Assembly (NCBI RefSeq): GCF_040546765.1
Contig: NZ_JBEPOK010000001.1
Span: forward strand, 2,170,001 to 2,234,000
DNA length: 64,000 nt
Reading direction: 5' to 3'
DNA from: Arthrobacter sp. OAP107
GTDB lineage: Bacteria; Actinomycetota; Actinomycetes; Actinomycetales; Micrococcaceae
The notes below the pieces were generated by a model. The model ran no database searches and was not told the DNA's origin. It worked only from the letters and a program-made list of their open reading frames with translations. Positions 1 to 8,520 of the stretch are shown in pieces (within the stretch, counting starts at the first letter, position 1; every line of letters begins with the position of its first letter). The position numbers and the translations under genes are program-made.

Positions 1-132
1 CCTGCGCCGCTGGCGCTTCCTTTTTACGTCCGAACACCACAACAGAATACCTTGGCGGACTGTGCCCCCGGTCATGCCCGACTGCCCGGAGAATGCCGGG
101 CGGTGGCAGCCGGCGCCCCCCAGCGGCGATGT

Positions 133-160
133 TTGTTGTGGCGTGTGACACAGGTAGTGT
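133..160 (+). promoter_or_regulatory. candidate promoter of the M20 dipeptidase gene
   Basis: TTGTTG (133-138) and TAGTGT (155-160) are spaced by 16 bases, and the -10 box ends 6 bases before the ATG at 167, so a transcript would start at or next to the start codon (leaderless). No Shine-Dalgarno sequence is visible between them. The rest of positions 1-132 shows no recognisable gene. Motif match only. Confidence 0.3.
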
Positions 161-166
161 TTGGCC

Positions 167-1612
167 ATGACTACATTCCCTGCGGCGACCCCGCAAGAGT
201 ACGACGCCCAGCAGTTTGGGGGGACAGCGGCCGGCATCGACACCGACGCCCTGCGGGCTGCCGTTGACGCGGCCTTCGCCACCACAGTTGCTCAGCTGAA
301 GGACCTGGTGGCGATACCCGGCATCGCCTGGCCCAGCTTTGACCCCGCCCCGCTGGATGCCAGCGCCGAGGCCGTCGCCTCCCTGGTGCGGGCGGCGGGC
401 ATCGGGGATGTCCGGATCCTGCACTGCGACAAGGAAGACGGCACCCCCGGCGGCCCGGCCGTCGTCGCACGCCGCGAAGCCGCGCCCGGCAAGCCGACTA
501 TCCTTCTTTACGCCCACCACGACGTCCAGCCGCCCGGTGACCCGGCGCTGTGGGAGTCCGAGCCCTTCACCGCCGTCGAACGCAACGGACGCCTATACGG
601 GCGGGGCGCGGCCGACGACAAGGCCGGAATCATGGCCCATGTCGCCGCTTACGGCGCCGTCACCCGGGTTCTCGGGGATGACTTCGGGCTGGGCGTGACC
701 CTGTTCTTCGAGGGGGAGGAAGAAGCCGGTTCGCCGACGTTCAGGACGTTCCTCGAAGCGCACCGCGAGCTGCTCCGCGCCGACGTCATCGTAGTGGCAG
801 ATTCCAGCAACTGGAAGGTGGGCGTGCCGGCCCTGACCACGAGCCTGCGCGGACTGGTCGATGGAACCATCGAGGTGCAGGTCCTCGACCACGCCGTGCA
901 TTCGGGAATGTTCGGCGGCCCGGTGCTCGATGCACCCACGCTGCTCTCGCGCCTGATCGCCACACTGCACGACGACGACGGCAGTGTGGCCATTGCGGGG
1001 CTCGTGGGCCGGGACGAAACCGCCGTGGACCTCACCGAGGCCGAGTACCGCGCTGATGGTTCAGTGCTCGACGGCGTGCAGCTGGCAGGTACGGGAACCA
1101 TCGCTTCGCGCCTGTGGACCAAGCCGGCCCTCTCGATCATCGGCTTTGATGCGCCGGCCGTCAGTGTTGCTTCCAACACCCTGCTGCCCGTCGCCCGCGC
1201 CAAGTTCAGCCTCCGGCTGGCCCCGGGCCAGGACCCGGCGGAGGCCATGGAGGCCGTGCGCCGGCACGTCGAAACCCACGCGCCGTTCGGCGCCAGGGTG
1301 ACCTTCACGCCGGGGGAGAGCGGCAACGCCTTCCAGACGGATACGGGTTCCGCGGCTGCCGGCCTGGCCATGTGGGCGCTCGGCGAGGCCTGGGGCGTAC
1401 CGGCCGTGGAAATGGGGATTGGCGGATCGATTCCATTCATCAGCGACCTGACCGAGCTGTACCCCGAGGTCCAGATCCTCGTCACGGGCGTGGAGGACCC
1501 CGACTCGCGGGCGCATTCCGCCAACGAATCGCTCCACCTTGGGGACTTCCGCAACGCGGTGGTTGCCGAGGCGCTGCTGCTGGCACGGCTGAACTCAGAG
1601 GGTCTCCGCTAG
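167..1612 (+). CDS. M20 family metallopeptidase (dipeptidase)
   Basis: Cytoplasmic zinc-dependent dipeptidase of the M20 family, about 481 aa, the usual length. The metal ligands and catalytic residues are visible: AHHDVQPPG near residue 115 (first His and Asp), GRGAADDKAG near 148 (bridging Asp), EGEEEAGSP near 183 (general-base Glu and ligand), and a late His in RAHSANESLH near residue 450. There is no signal peptide. An in-frame TTG lies two codons upstream, but the ATG at 167 fits the family N-terminus better. It is a single gene with its own probable promoter; erpA follows after about 155 bases. Substrate specificity cannot be read from sequence. Confidence 0.88.
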   Translation: MTTFPAATPQEYDAQQFGGTAAGIDTDALRAAVDAAFATTVAQLKDLVAIPGIAWPSFDPAPLDASAEAVASLVRAAGIGDVRILHCDKEDGTPGGPAVVARREAAPGKPTILLYAHHDVQPPGDPALWESEPFTAVERNGRLYGRGAADDKAGIMAHVAAYGAVTRVLGDDFGLGVTLFFEGEEEAGSPTFRTFLEAHRELLRADVIVVADSSNWKVGVPALTTSLRGLVDGTIEVQVLDHAVHSGMFGGPVLDAPTLLSRLIATLHDDDGSVAIAGLVGRDETAVDLTEAEYRADGSVLDGVQLAGTGTIASRLWTKPALSIIGFDAPAVSVASNTLLPVARAKFSLRLAPGQDPAEAMEAVRRHVETHAPFGARVTFTPGESGNAFQTDTGSAAAGLAMWALGEAWGVPAVEMGIGGSIPFISDLTELYPEVQILVTGVEDPDSRAHSANESLHLGDFRNAVVAEALLLARLNSEGLR

Positions 1613-1768
1613 GCCGCGCAGGGAACAATGAGGGGCCTTGGAGGGTTACGACTAAGTTAGAGCTCCGCGCCGGATCGACGTAGCATGTAGCTATAGCCCG
1701 TACCGTTTCCGTAGGGGCAGGCACCGTGCAAGCGGGGCAGCCATAACCGTCGTTAGTAAGGTAGGCCA

Positions 1769-2158
1769 ATGAGCACTACGACCAATGAAAACAGCACCGA
1801 ACCCACCGGCACGGCCAGTGAGGAACTGGCGAGCCACGAGGTTCAGCTGACGGACGTTGCCGCAGGCAAGGTCCGCAGCCTCCTGGAGCAGGAAGGCCGT
1901 ACCGATCTTCGCCTCCGCGTAGCTGTGCAGCCGGGCGGCTGCTCCGGCCTCATTTACCAGCTGTACTTCGACGAGCGCCTCCTTGAGGGTGACGCGGTAC
2001 GCGACTTCGACGGTGTCGAGGTCGTCGTCGACAAGATGAGCGTGCCGTACCTCAGCGGTGCCAGCATCGACTTTGAAGACACCATCTCCAAGCAGGGCTT
2101 CACCATCGACAACCCGAATGCGGGCGGCTCATGCGCCTGCGGTGACTCGTTCCACTAA
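1769..2158 (+). CDS. erpA: HesB/IscA-type iron-sulfur cluster carrier (ErpA)
   Basis: A-type carrier of 129 aa that receives Fe-S clusters and passes them to target apoproteins. The three cluster-ligating cysteines of the family are present: one in GGCSGLIYQ (near residue 53) and two in the C-terminal SCACGDSF (near 123-125). The first 25 residues are a polar, Thr/Ser/Glu-rich extension typical of actinobacterial members. An AAGGTAGG ribosome-binding site precedes the ATG. It sits directly upstream of the cytochrome oxidase operon, and Rieske iron-sulfur protein QcrA is encoded nearby, a possible client by inference. A GC-rich hairpin follows the stop. Confidence 0.9.
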   Translation: MSTTTNENSTEPTGTASEELASHEVQLTDVAAGKVRSLLEQEGRTDLRLRVAVQPGGCSGLIYQLYFDERLLEGDAVRDFDGVEVVVDKMSVPYLSGASIDFEDTISKQGFTIDNPNAGGSCACGDSFH

Positions 2159-2187
2159 AGGGTAAGTAAGCCCTTCCTGAACCTCTT

Positions 2188-2215
2188 GGCGGCGCCGGTG
2201 AAAACCGGCGCCGCC
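2188..2215 (+). terminator. hairpin terminator after erpA
   Basis: Perfect 12-bp GC stem (2188-2199 with 2204-2215) closed by a GAAA tetraloop, 30 bases after the erpA stop. No T-run follows, so termination strength is uncertain. Confidence 0.55.
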
Positions 2216-2343
2216 ACACGGTGGGGACATGTGGGCGAAAACCTGCGTGGAGCGGTAAGCTCTACACCGAGTAGTAAAACTTTTAGTGTGCCCGGGAAGC
2301 TTTTTGCCGCCCTGGCAACAGCAACAAGTAGGAAGGGCCGTCT

Positions 2344-3216
2344 GTGAGTTCGCAGAACCGAACCGGCAGCCGACGCAAAACGATCACTACGATCACTGGC
2401 TTGGCAACTGCCGGCGCGTTGGTTTTGACTGGATGTTCGCCAGAGGTAGAGAAGGGGTGGCTGCCCACCGAGCGTGGCACCACCAATCACACTGACCGCA
2501 TCATGGACCTCTGGGTCAACTCATGGATTGCCGCCCTCGTGGTGGGCATCATCACTTGGGGCCTGATCGTCTGGTGCCTCGTTGCCTACCGCCGCCGCAA
2601 GGGCACCGTGGGCTTCCCGCGGCAGACCAGCTTCAACCTGCCCCTTGAGGTCTTCTACCTGACGATCCCGCTTTTCATGGTCCTGGTGTTCTTCTACTTC
2701 ACCGACCGCGACCAGCAGGCGATCGATGACCGCTCGCAGCCGGCCGACGTCGTAGTGGACGTCCGCGGCAAGCAGTGGGCATGGGACTTCAACTACAAGA
2801 AGGGTGACGTCGTCACCGAGGACCTCCACGAAGCGGGCGTCCAGGCGCACCTGACGGGTGAGGCGATCAACAAGGACAAGCTCCCCACCCTGTACCTGCC
2901 CGTCAACAAGTCCGTTGACCTGGAACTGAACTCGCGCGACGTGATTCACTCCTTCTGGGTTCCTGCGTTCCTGCAGAAGAGGGACATGATCCCTGGCAAG
3001 ACCAACTACATCCGGTTCACCCCCACCAAAGAGGGCACCTACGACGGCAAGTGCGCCGAGCTCTGCGGTGAGTACCACTCCGAGATGCTGTTCCGCGTCA
3101 AGGTGGTTTCCGAGTCTGAATTCCAGGCTCACATGAACCAGCTTCGCCAGGACGGCAACACGGGCCTGCTTGGTGACGAGTACGACCGCAACCCGAACCT
3201 GAACGCAACGAAGTAA
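2344..3216 (+). CDS. ctaC: cytochrome c oxidase subunit II (aa3)
   Basis: CuA-bearing subunit of the aa3 terminal oxidase, 290 aa. It starts at a GTG preceded by an AGGAAGGG ribosome-binding site. The N-terminus is a lipoprotein signal with lipobox LTGC (Cys near residue 29). Two membrane segments follow (about residues 57-80 and 97-118), then an extracytoplasmic cupredoxin domain. The binuclear CuA site is CAELCGEYHSEM (about 237-248), carrying both cysteines, the histidine and the methionine; an earlier His in DVIHSF completes it. The subunit accepts electrons from the QcrC cytochrome c domain in the actinobacterial bcc-aa3 supercomplex. ctaD starts 10 bases later. Confidence 0.97.
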   Translation: MSSQNRTGSRRKTITTITGLATAGALVLTGCSPEVEKGWLPTERGTTNHTDRIMDLWVNSWIAALVVGIITWGLIVWCLVAYRRRKGTVGFPRQTSFNLPLEVFYLTIPLFMVLVFFYFTDRDQQAIDDRSQPADVVVDVRGKQWAWDFNYKKGDVVTEDLHEAGVQAHLTGEAINKDKLPTLYLPVNKSVDLELNSRDVIHSFWVPAFLQKRDMIPGKTNYIRFTPTKEGTYDGKCAELCGEYHSEMLFRVKVVSESEFQAHMNQLRQDGNTGLLGDEYDRNPNLNATK

Positions 3217-3226
3217 GGGAAGCGAA

Positions 3227-4948
3227 GTGGCTACTTACACCCAGACCCCCGGGATCCTTGAGGCTCCCGTAGTTCCCAAATCCAAGGGGCGCGTCGTCGT
3301 CAACTGGATCACCTCCACCGACCACAAGACCATCGGGTACATGTACCTGATCGCGTCCTTCGTGTTCTTCTGCTTCGGCGGCGTGATGGCCCTGCTCATC
3401 CGTGCCGAGCTCTTCGAACCGGGTATGCAGATCCTGCAAACCAAGGAACAGTACAACCAGCTGTTCACCATGCACGGCACCGTCATGCTGCTGATGTTCG
3501 CCACGCCGCTCTTTGCCGGCTTTGCGAACGTGATCATGCCGCTCCAGATCGGTGCACCCGACGTCGCGTTCCCGCGACTGAACGCGCTGGCCTTCTGGTT
3601 CTTCCTGTTCGGCTCCACCATCGCCGTTTCCGGCTTCATCACCCCGCAGGGTGCTGCCTCCTTCGGCTGGTTCGCCTACGCGCCGCTTTCCAACACCACC
3701 TTCAGCCCCGGCGTGGGCGGTGACCTGTGGGTCTTCGGCCTGGCACTCTCCGGCTTCGGCACCATCCTGGGCGCGGTCAACTTCATCACCACCATCATCT
3801 GCATGCGTGCCCCTGGCATGACCATGTGGCGCATGCCGATCTTCACCTGGAACACGCTGGTGACGGCCATCCTGGTCCTGATGGCGTTCCCGCCGCTGGC
3901 AGCGGCACTCTTCGCCCTCGGCGCGGACCGCCGCTTCGGCGCCCACATCTTCGACCCGGAGAACGGCGGCGCCGTCCTGTGGCAGCACCTGTTCTGGTTC
4001 TTCGGTCACCCCGAGGTGTACATCATCGCCCTGCCGTTCTTCGGCATCGTGTCCGAGATCTTCCCGGTCTTCAGCCGCAAGCCGATCTTCGGCTACAAGG
4101 GCCTGGTCTACGCGACCATCGCCATTGCCGCACTGTCCGTGACCGTGTGGGCGCACCACATGTACGTCACCGGTTCGGTGCTGCTGCCGTTCTTCTCCTT
4201 CATGACCATGCTCATTGCTGTCCCGACCGGTGTGAAGTTCTTCAACTGGATCGGCACCATGTGGCGCGGTTCGCTGACGTTCGAAACCCCCATGCTGTGG
4301 AGCATCGGCTTCCTCATCACGTTCCTCTTCGGCGGCCTGACCGGCATCATCCTGGCCTCCCCGCCGCTGGACTTCCACGTCTCCGACTCCTACTTCGTGG
4401 TGGCCCACTTCCACTACGTGGTGTTCGGCACCGTGGTGTTCGCGATGTTCGCCGGCTTCTACTTCTGGTGGCCGAAGTGGACGGGCAAGATGCTCAACGA
4501 GCGCCTCGGCAAGATCCACTTCTGGCTCCTGTTCCTGGGCTTCCACGGCACCTTCCTGATCCAGCACTGGCTCGGCGTCGAAGGCATGCCCCGCCGCTAC
4601 GCCGACTACCTGGTGGAGGATGGCTTCACCTGGATGAACCAGTTCTCCACCATCGCCTCGTTCGTCCTGGGTGCGTCCCTGATCCCGTTCTTCTGGAACG
4701 TGTACATCACCGCACGCAGCGCCGAGAAGGTTCAGGTTGACGATCCCTGGGGCTTCGGTGCCTCGCTGGAGTGGGCCACGTCCTGCCCGCCCCCGCGGCA
4801 CAACTTCACCTCCTTGCCGCGCATCCGCTCGGAGCGTCCGGCACTGGACCTGCACCACCCTGAGCTTTCCCAGTCACACACCGTTGAGTCGCCGGCACCT
4901 GCAGCAAGCGTGCTGGGCAACGCCGATCAGAAGGACACCGCGCAATGA
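3227..4948 (+). CDS. ctaD: cytochrome c oxidase subunit I (aa3)
   Basis: Catalytic subunit of the terminal oxidase, 573 aa with about 12 membrane helices. It reduces oxygen to water at the heme a3-CuB centre and pumps protons. CuB ligands are seen in FFGHPEVYI (His near residue 260, with the cross-linking Tyr) and WAHHMYV (His-His near 309). Heme ligands are in AHFHYVVFG (near 394-396). The GTG start lies just after a GGGAAGCGAAG ribosome-binding stretch. Its stop overlaps the ctaF start (ATGA), indicating translational coupling. The hydrophilic C-terminal tail of about 60 residues is typical of actinobacterial CtaD. Confidence 0.97.
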   Translation: MATYTQTPGILEAPVVPKSKGRVVVNWITSTDHKTIGYMYLIASFVFFCFGGVMALLIRAELFEPGMQILQTKEQYNQLFTMHGTVMLLMFATPLFAGFANVIMPLQIGAPDVAFPRLNALAFWFFLFGSTIAVSGFITPQGAASFGWFAYAPLSNTTFSPGVGGDLWVFGLALSGFGTILGAVNFITTIICMRAPGMTMWRMPIFTWNTLVTAILVLMAFPPLAAALFALGADRRFGAHIFDPENGGAVLWQHLFWFFGHPEVYIIALPFFGIVSEIFPVFSRKPIFGYKGLVYATIAIAALSVTVWAHHMYVTGSVLLPFFSFMTMLIAVPTGVKFFNWIGTMWRGSLTFETPMLWSIGFLITFLFGGLTGIILASPPLDFHVSDSYFVVAHFHYVVFGTVVFAMFAGFYFWWPKWTGKMLNERLGKIHFWLLFLGFHGTFLIQHWLGVEGMPRRYADYLVEDGFTWMNQFSTIASFVLGASLIPFFWNVYITARSAEKVQVDDPWGFGASLEWATSCPPPRHNFTSLPRIRSERPALDLHHPELSQSHTVESPAPAASVLGNADQKDTAQ

Positions 4949-5346
4949 GAATCGAGTCATGGATTTTTGGGGCAGGAGTCTTCTTCTTCGTTCCGGTTTC
5001 CATCATCTACGGCTTCCTCACCAACTGGTCTGAGTGGGTCGGCATCCTGGGAATCCTCCTGGTAGGTGGCCTCGCGGGCATGATCGGTGCCTACCTCGGC
5101 TTCACCGGCAAGCGGGTCGGCATGCGTCCCGAGGACCGCGCTGACGCCGAAATCCATGAAGGTGCCGGCGAGCAGGGCCACTTCAGCCCGTGGAGCTGGT
5201 GGCCGCTGGTTCTGGGCCTCTCCTGCGCAGCTGGATTCCTCGGTTTGGCTGTAGGCTTCTGGATCGTCTTCATCGCCGGCGGTATGGCGCTGGTGGCCCT
5301 CGTGGGCTGGGTGTACGAGTACAGCCGCGGAGACCACGCGCACTAA
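4945..5346 (+). CDS. ctaF: cytochrome c oxidase subunit IV, actinobacterial type
   Basis: Small accessory subunit of the aa3 oxidase, 133 aa. Two hydrophobic helices at the N-terminus (about residues 5-25 and 30-50) and two at the C-terminus (about 88-105 and 108-125) are joined by a charged loop (KRVGMRPEDRADAEIHEG). This layout and the overlap with ctaD match the actinobacterial CtaF family. It carries no cofactor; its role in the family is assembly or stability of the supercomplex. It is the last gene of the operon, closed by a strong terminator. Confidence 0.92.
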   Translation: MRIESWIFGAGVFFFVPVSIIYGFLTNWSEWVGILGILLVGGLAGMIGAYLGFTGKRVGMRPEDRADAEIHEGAGEQGHFSPWSWWPLVLGLSCAAGFLGLAVGFWIVFIAGGMALVALVGWVYEYSRGDHAH

Positions 5347-5361
5347 GAGTTTCGGTACCAA

Positions 5362-5406
5362 GAACGACGGCGGGCCCCACCTTTTCGGTGGGGCCCGCCG
5401 TCGTTC
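5362..5406. terminator. bidirectional terminator between ctaF and ptsH
   Basis: Perfect 20-bp stem (5362-5381 with 5387-5406) with a five-base TTTTC loop between two convergent genes. The outer half is the repeated GACGACGG type seen at other terminators here. It should stop transcripts from both sides. Confidence 0.85.
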
Positions 5407-5437
5407 TGCGTTTCAGCTGATTCGCTCTTTCAGCCGG

Positions 5438-5731
5438 CTAGCTGGCCTTCTGCGACGCCAACAGATCCACGAGGCCCGAGAGTGCCGCCTCGGCCTCGCC
5501 AAGGCTCGTGCCCGCAGGCAGGGCTGATTCCTTGACTGCCAGCTCCACCTCGCAGCCGAAGTTGAAGTCGGCAGTCATGACCTCGAGCAGCGAGCGGGCG
5601 TCAACGGCGTCAATGCGGTCCTTGCGGATGGTCACCGGCAGGCCTGTCTCCGTGACTGCGCGGACGAACACCGCTGCCGGTCTGGCGTGCAGGCCGATGG
5701 CCGCAGAAACTATTGCCTTACGAACGGGCAA
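5438..5731 (-). CDS. ptsH: phosphocarrier protein HPr of the PTS
   Basis: HPr passes phosphate from enzyme I to sugar-specific EIIA proteins. I choose a TTG start at 5731 because a GAAGGAG ribosome-binding site lies five bases upstream and this start places the active histidine of GLHARPA at residue 15, the canonical position. A serine in ARSLLEVM falls at residue 47, next to the regulatory Ser46 position of Gram-positive HPr. The product is then 97 aa; a longer frame extending to 5824 would add 31 residues unlike HPr. Divergent from the DasR-like gene, with a DasR-type operator between them. ptsI is not in this window. Confidence 0.92.
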   Translation of the reverse strand: MPVRKAIVSAAIGLHARPAAVFVRAVTETGLPVTIRKDRIDAVDARSLLEVMTADFNFGCEVELAVKESALPAGTSLGEAEAALSGLVDLLASQKAS

Positions 5732-5847
5732 CTGGACTCCTTCGTCTTGGACGGGATGGCACATTTGGGGGGACGCCGCCGTCGTCTCTCTAATTTGTTC
5801 GCCTTTAAGAATATCGGCCCCCATGGCGTCACAGCGCCGGGGACCGG

Positions 5848-5863
5848 TCTGGTCTAGACCTGT
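5848..5863. promoter_or_regulatory. DasR-type operator (dre) between ptsH and dasR
   Basis: The sequence TCTGGTCTAGACCTGT has the core GGTCTAGACC, a perfect 10-bp palindrome, and matches the known DasR-responsive element ACTGGTCTAGACCACT of Streptomyces except at outer positions. It lies 54 bases before the regulator start and 117 bases before the ptsH start, placed to control both divergent genes. DasR sites upstream of pts genes are known in Streptomyces; binding here is inferred. Confidence 0.75.
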
Positions 5864-5916
5864 GGCCGGGTTGGCTTACCCTTGAACTGTGAGAATGCAA
5901 TGCAGGTGCGGCCGCC

Positions 5917-6708
5917 GTGGCCGCTAACGTGGCCGGCATAGCCGGTGAAATCGACAGAACCAGCGGGACGCCGATCTACGTCCAGCTCCGTGAGATCCTC
6001 AGGACCTACATCGCGACGTCGTGCCCGCCAGGTTCGGCACTGCCCTCCGAGCGGGACCTGGCCGAACGGTTTGGCCTGGCCCGGATGACCGTCCGCCAGG
6101 CCATCGACGCCCTGGTGGGGGAAGAGGTCATCGAACGGGTGGTAGGGCTCGGCACCTTCGTCCGGAAACCGAAGCTCGACCTCCAGGTCAAGCTGACCTC
6201 CTACAGCGAGGAAATGCAGCGCCGCGGCATGGTGCCGGCTGCGAAGGTGCTGAGTTTCGAGCAGATCGCTGCCAGTGCCTTTCTGGCCCGCGAGCTCCAG
6301 CTGGAGGAGGGAACACCCCTGGTGCGCTTCCGGCGCCTTCTGCTGGCCGATAACGAGCCAATGAGCGTGGACGAAAACTTCATCCCCGCCCACCGGGTGC
6401 CGGGGCTGCTCGACGGCGAGCCGCCAACCTCGCTCTACAACGTCCTCAGCGAACAGTTCGGCCTGGTCATGGAATGGGGCGAGGACATGATCGAAGCCAC
6501 GGCTGCGTCGCCCTCCATCGCCAGGCTGCTCAACGTTGAGAACGGGGCGCCACTGCTGAAGATTCAGCGGCATGCCTTCGTGGCCCGGGCGATGGTGGAC
6601 TACTCGGTGTCCTACTACCGTGCAGACCGGTACAAGCTGTGGGTGCCCCTGCAGCGGCCCGGTGTCCGGCCTACGCGCAATTACGCGTCGGGTTACCGCC
6701 AGCAGTAG
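5917..6708 (+). CDS. dasR: GntR/HutC-family regulator, DasR-like
   Basis: Transcription factor of 263 aa. The N-terminal winged helix (about residues 12-78) shows the GntR pattern: TPIYVQLREILR, then LPSERDLAERFGLARMTVRQAID, then GLGTFVRKPK. A UTRA effector domain follows (about 95-245), with LTSYSEEMQRRGM and the ending YRADRYKLWVPLQRP, both typical of DasR/NagR proteins that sense phosphorylated aminosugars. The GTG start at 5917 is the first usable codon in frame; it lacks a strong ribosome-binding site. A DasR-type operator upstream supports the name and suggests autoregulation and control of ptsH by N-acetylglucosamine. Effector and regulon are inferred. Confidence 0.82.
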   Translation: MAANVAGIAGEIDRTSGTPIYVQLREILRTYIATSCPPGSALPSERDLAERFGLARMTVRQAIDALVGEEVIERVVGLGTFVRKPKLDLQVKLTSYSEEMQRRGMVPAAKVLSFEQIAASAFLARELQLEEGTPLVRFRRLLLADNEPMSVDENFIPAHRVPGLLDGEPPTSLYNVLSEQFGLVMEWGEDMIEATAASPSIARLLNVENGAPLLKIQRHAFVARAMVDYSVSYYRADRYKLWVPLQRPGVRPTRNYASGYRQQ

Positions 6709-6778
6709 CCTGGCCGGCTGCTCCCTTTGGGGCGGGCCGCTGCGGGACAGGTCTCTACCGCAGCGTGGGGGTCTTAAG

Positions 6779-6822
6779 ACACAGAGAAGGCCCGGTCCTG
6801 GCGGACCGGGCCTTCTCTGTGT
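6779..6822. terminator. bidirectional terminator between dasR and qcrB
   Basis: Perfect 20-bp stem (6779-6798 with 6803-6822) with a TGGC loop, lying between convergent genes, 18 bases from the qcrB stop. Confidence 0.85.
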
Positions 6823-6840
6823 GGTGCTTGGGGTGAAACT

Positions 6841-8520
6841 CTAGTGGCTCAGGGTCTTCTGTCCCTCGCCGGCTTCAACCGCTTCGTGGTGGCCGTGGCC
6901 GGCCTCCAGTTCGGCAGGCGTTGCCGGGGCAACCCTGTCTTCGAAGAACCAGCGGGACAGCTTGGCGCGGCGGTTTTCCTTGCGGGTCACCACGCCGTGC
7001 TCGTTCGGCTGTGCCGGCAGCGGTACGGGTGACTCAAAGCCAACCAGCTTGTAGCGCTTGTACTCGTCCAGCGGTGCGTGCACCTCGATGAACTCGCCGT
7101 GCGGGAGGCGGACGATGCGTCCGGTCTCGCGGCCGTGGAGGGCGATTTCGCGGTCCTTGCGCTGCAGGGCCAGCGCCACGCGCTTGGTGACGACGAACGC
7201 GATGATCGGTCCGAGGAAGAACAGCGCGCGCAGCCAGTACGTGACGTCGTTCAGTGCAACGTGGAAGTGCGTTGCAATGAGGTCGGAGCTCGCGGCGGCC
7301 CACATGACGCAGTAGAACGTGAAGCCGGCCATGCCGATAGCCGTACGCGTGGGGGCGTTGCGCGGGCGGTCCAGGACGTGGTGCTCACGGTTGTCCTTGG
7401 TGATCCAGCGTTCGATCCACGGGTAGGTGAACAGCACGGTGAACACAGCGCCTGCCGGAACGAGTGCCGGAAGCAGAACATTCAGCGTCAGGACGTGGCC
7501 GAAGATGATGTATTCGAAGTGGAAGCCGCTGACCACACCGGGCATCAGGCGCAGTGCGCCGTCAACCCAGCCGATGTACCAGTCAGGCTGTGTGCCTGCG
7601 GACACGGGGGAGGGGTCGTACGGGCCGTAGTTCCAGATCGGGTTGATGGTGAAGAACGCAGCCATGAGCGCGATGACACCGAACACGATGAAGAAGAAGC
7701 CGCCGGCCTTCGCAGCGTAGACCGGGCCCAGCGGGTAGCCAACGACGTTGCGGTCGTTGCGGCCCGGGCCGGGGTACTGCGTGTGCTTGTGGACAACCAC
7801 CATGAAGAGGTGGATGACGATCATGAGCAGGATCAGTGCCGGCACGAGCAGGATGTGCAGCGTGTAGAGGCGGCTGATGATGACCGTGCCGGGGAACTCT
7901 CCACCGAACAGGAAGAACGAGATGTAGGTGCCGATCACTGGGATCGACTTGATCACGCCGTCGATGATGCGCAGGCCGTTACCGGACAGCAGGTCATCGG
8001 GGAGGGAGTAACCGGTGAAGCCGGCAGCCATGGCCAGGATCAGCAGGACGCCACCCACCACCCAGTTCATTTCACGGGGCTTGCGGAACGCACCGGTGAA
8101 GAACACGCGGAGCATGTGCACAGCCACGGAGGCAACGAACAGCAGTGCTGCCCAGTGGTGGACCTGGCGCATGAACAGGCCGCCACGGACGTCGAAGGAG
8201 ATGTCCAGCGACGAGCTGTAGGCGACGGACATTTCGACGTTCTTCAGCGGCGTGTAGGAGCCGGCGTAGTGCGTCTCCGCCATGGAGGGGTCGAAGAAGA
8301 ATGTCAGGAAGGTTCCCGACATCAGCAGGATGACGAAGGAGTACAGCGCCACCTCGCCAAACATGAAGGACCAGTGGTCCGGGAATACCTTGCGGCCGAA
8401 TTCGCGGAGAATACCGGATCCGCCGACGCGCTCGTCGACGAAGTCAGTAAAGCGTCCGGTTTTAGTGGTGGCTACGTAGGCGGGGGCTTCAGCTGTTGAT
8501 GCGGCGGTCATGCTCATCAC
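6841..8520 (-). CDS. qcrB: cytochrome bc1 complex cytochrome b subunit
   Basis: Membrane quinol-oxidising subunit of the actinobacterial bcc complex, 559 aa with about eight or nine helices. The histidine pairs that bind the two b hemes are in MRQVHHWAALLF and HMLRVFF (helix B) and in the HILLVPALILLMIVIHLFMVVVHKH region (helix D). PDWY in TQPDWYIGW corresponds to the PEWY-type quinol-site loop. The long hydrophilic C-terminal tail (about 120 residues) is typical of actinobacteria. The reading frame overlaps the end of qcrA by up to 32 bases; ATG at 8520, 8517 or 8511 could each be the start. Last gene of ctaE-qcrCAB. Confidence 0.95.
   Translation of the reverse strand: MMSMTAASTAEAPAYVATTKTGRFTDFVDERVGGSGILREFGRKVFPDHWSFMFGEVALYSFVILLMSGTFLTFFFDPSMAETHYAGSYTPLKNVEMSVAYSSSLDISFDVRGGLFMRQVHHWAALLFVASVAVHMLRVFFTGAFRKPREMNWVVGGVLLILAMAAGFTGYSLPDDLLSGNGLRIIDGVIKSIPVIGTYISFFLFGGEFPGTVIISRLYTLHILLVPALILLMIVIHLFMVVVHKHTQYPGPGRNDRNVVGYPLGPVYAAKAGGFFFIVFGVIALMAAFFTINPIWNYGPYDPSPVSAGTQPDWYIGWVDGALRLMPGVVSGFHFEYIIFGHVLTLNVLLPALVPAGAVFTVLFTYPWIERWITKDNREHHVLDRPRNAPTRTAIGMAGFTFYCVMWAAASSDLIATHFHVALNDVTYWLRALFFLGPIIAFVVTKRVALALQRKDREIALHGRETGRIVRLPHGEFIEVHAPLDEYKRYKLVGFESPVPLPAQPNEHGVVTRKENRRAKLSRWFFEDRVAPATPAELEAGHGHHEAVEAGEGQKTLSH

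Noticed and set aside
3098..4858. 586-codon open frame antisense to ctaD and ctaC
   Set aside because: Overlaps certain genes on the other strand, has a composition dominated by Glu/Gly/His/Arg repeats typical of high-GC shadow frames, and has no start signal or family.
5732..5824. N-terminal extension of HPr
   Set aside because: Would add 31 residues unlike HPr; the TTG at 5731 with a good ribosome-binding site puts the active His at position 15.
7078..8499. 473-codon open frame antisense to qcrB
   Set aside because: Same reasoning: shadow of a proven gene, low-complexity acidic and His/Gln-rich product.
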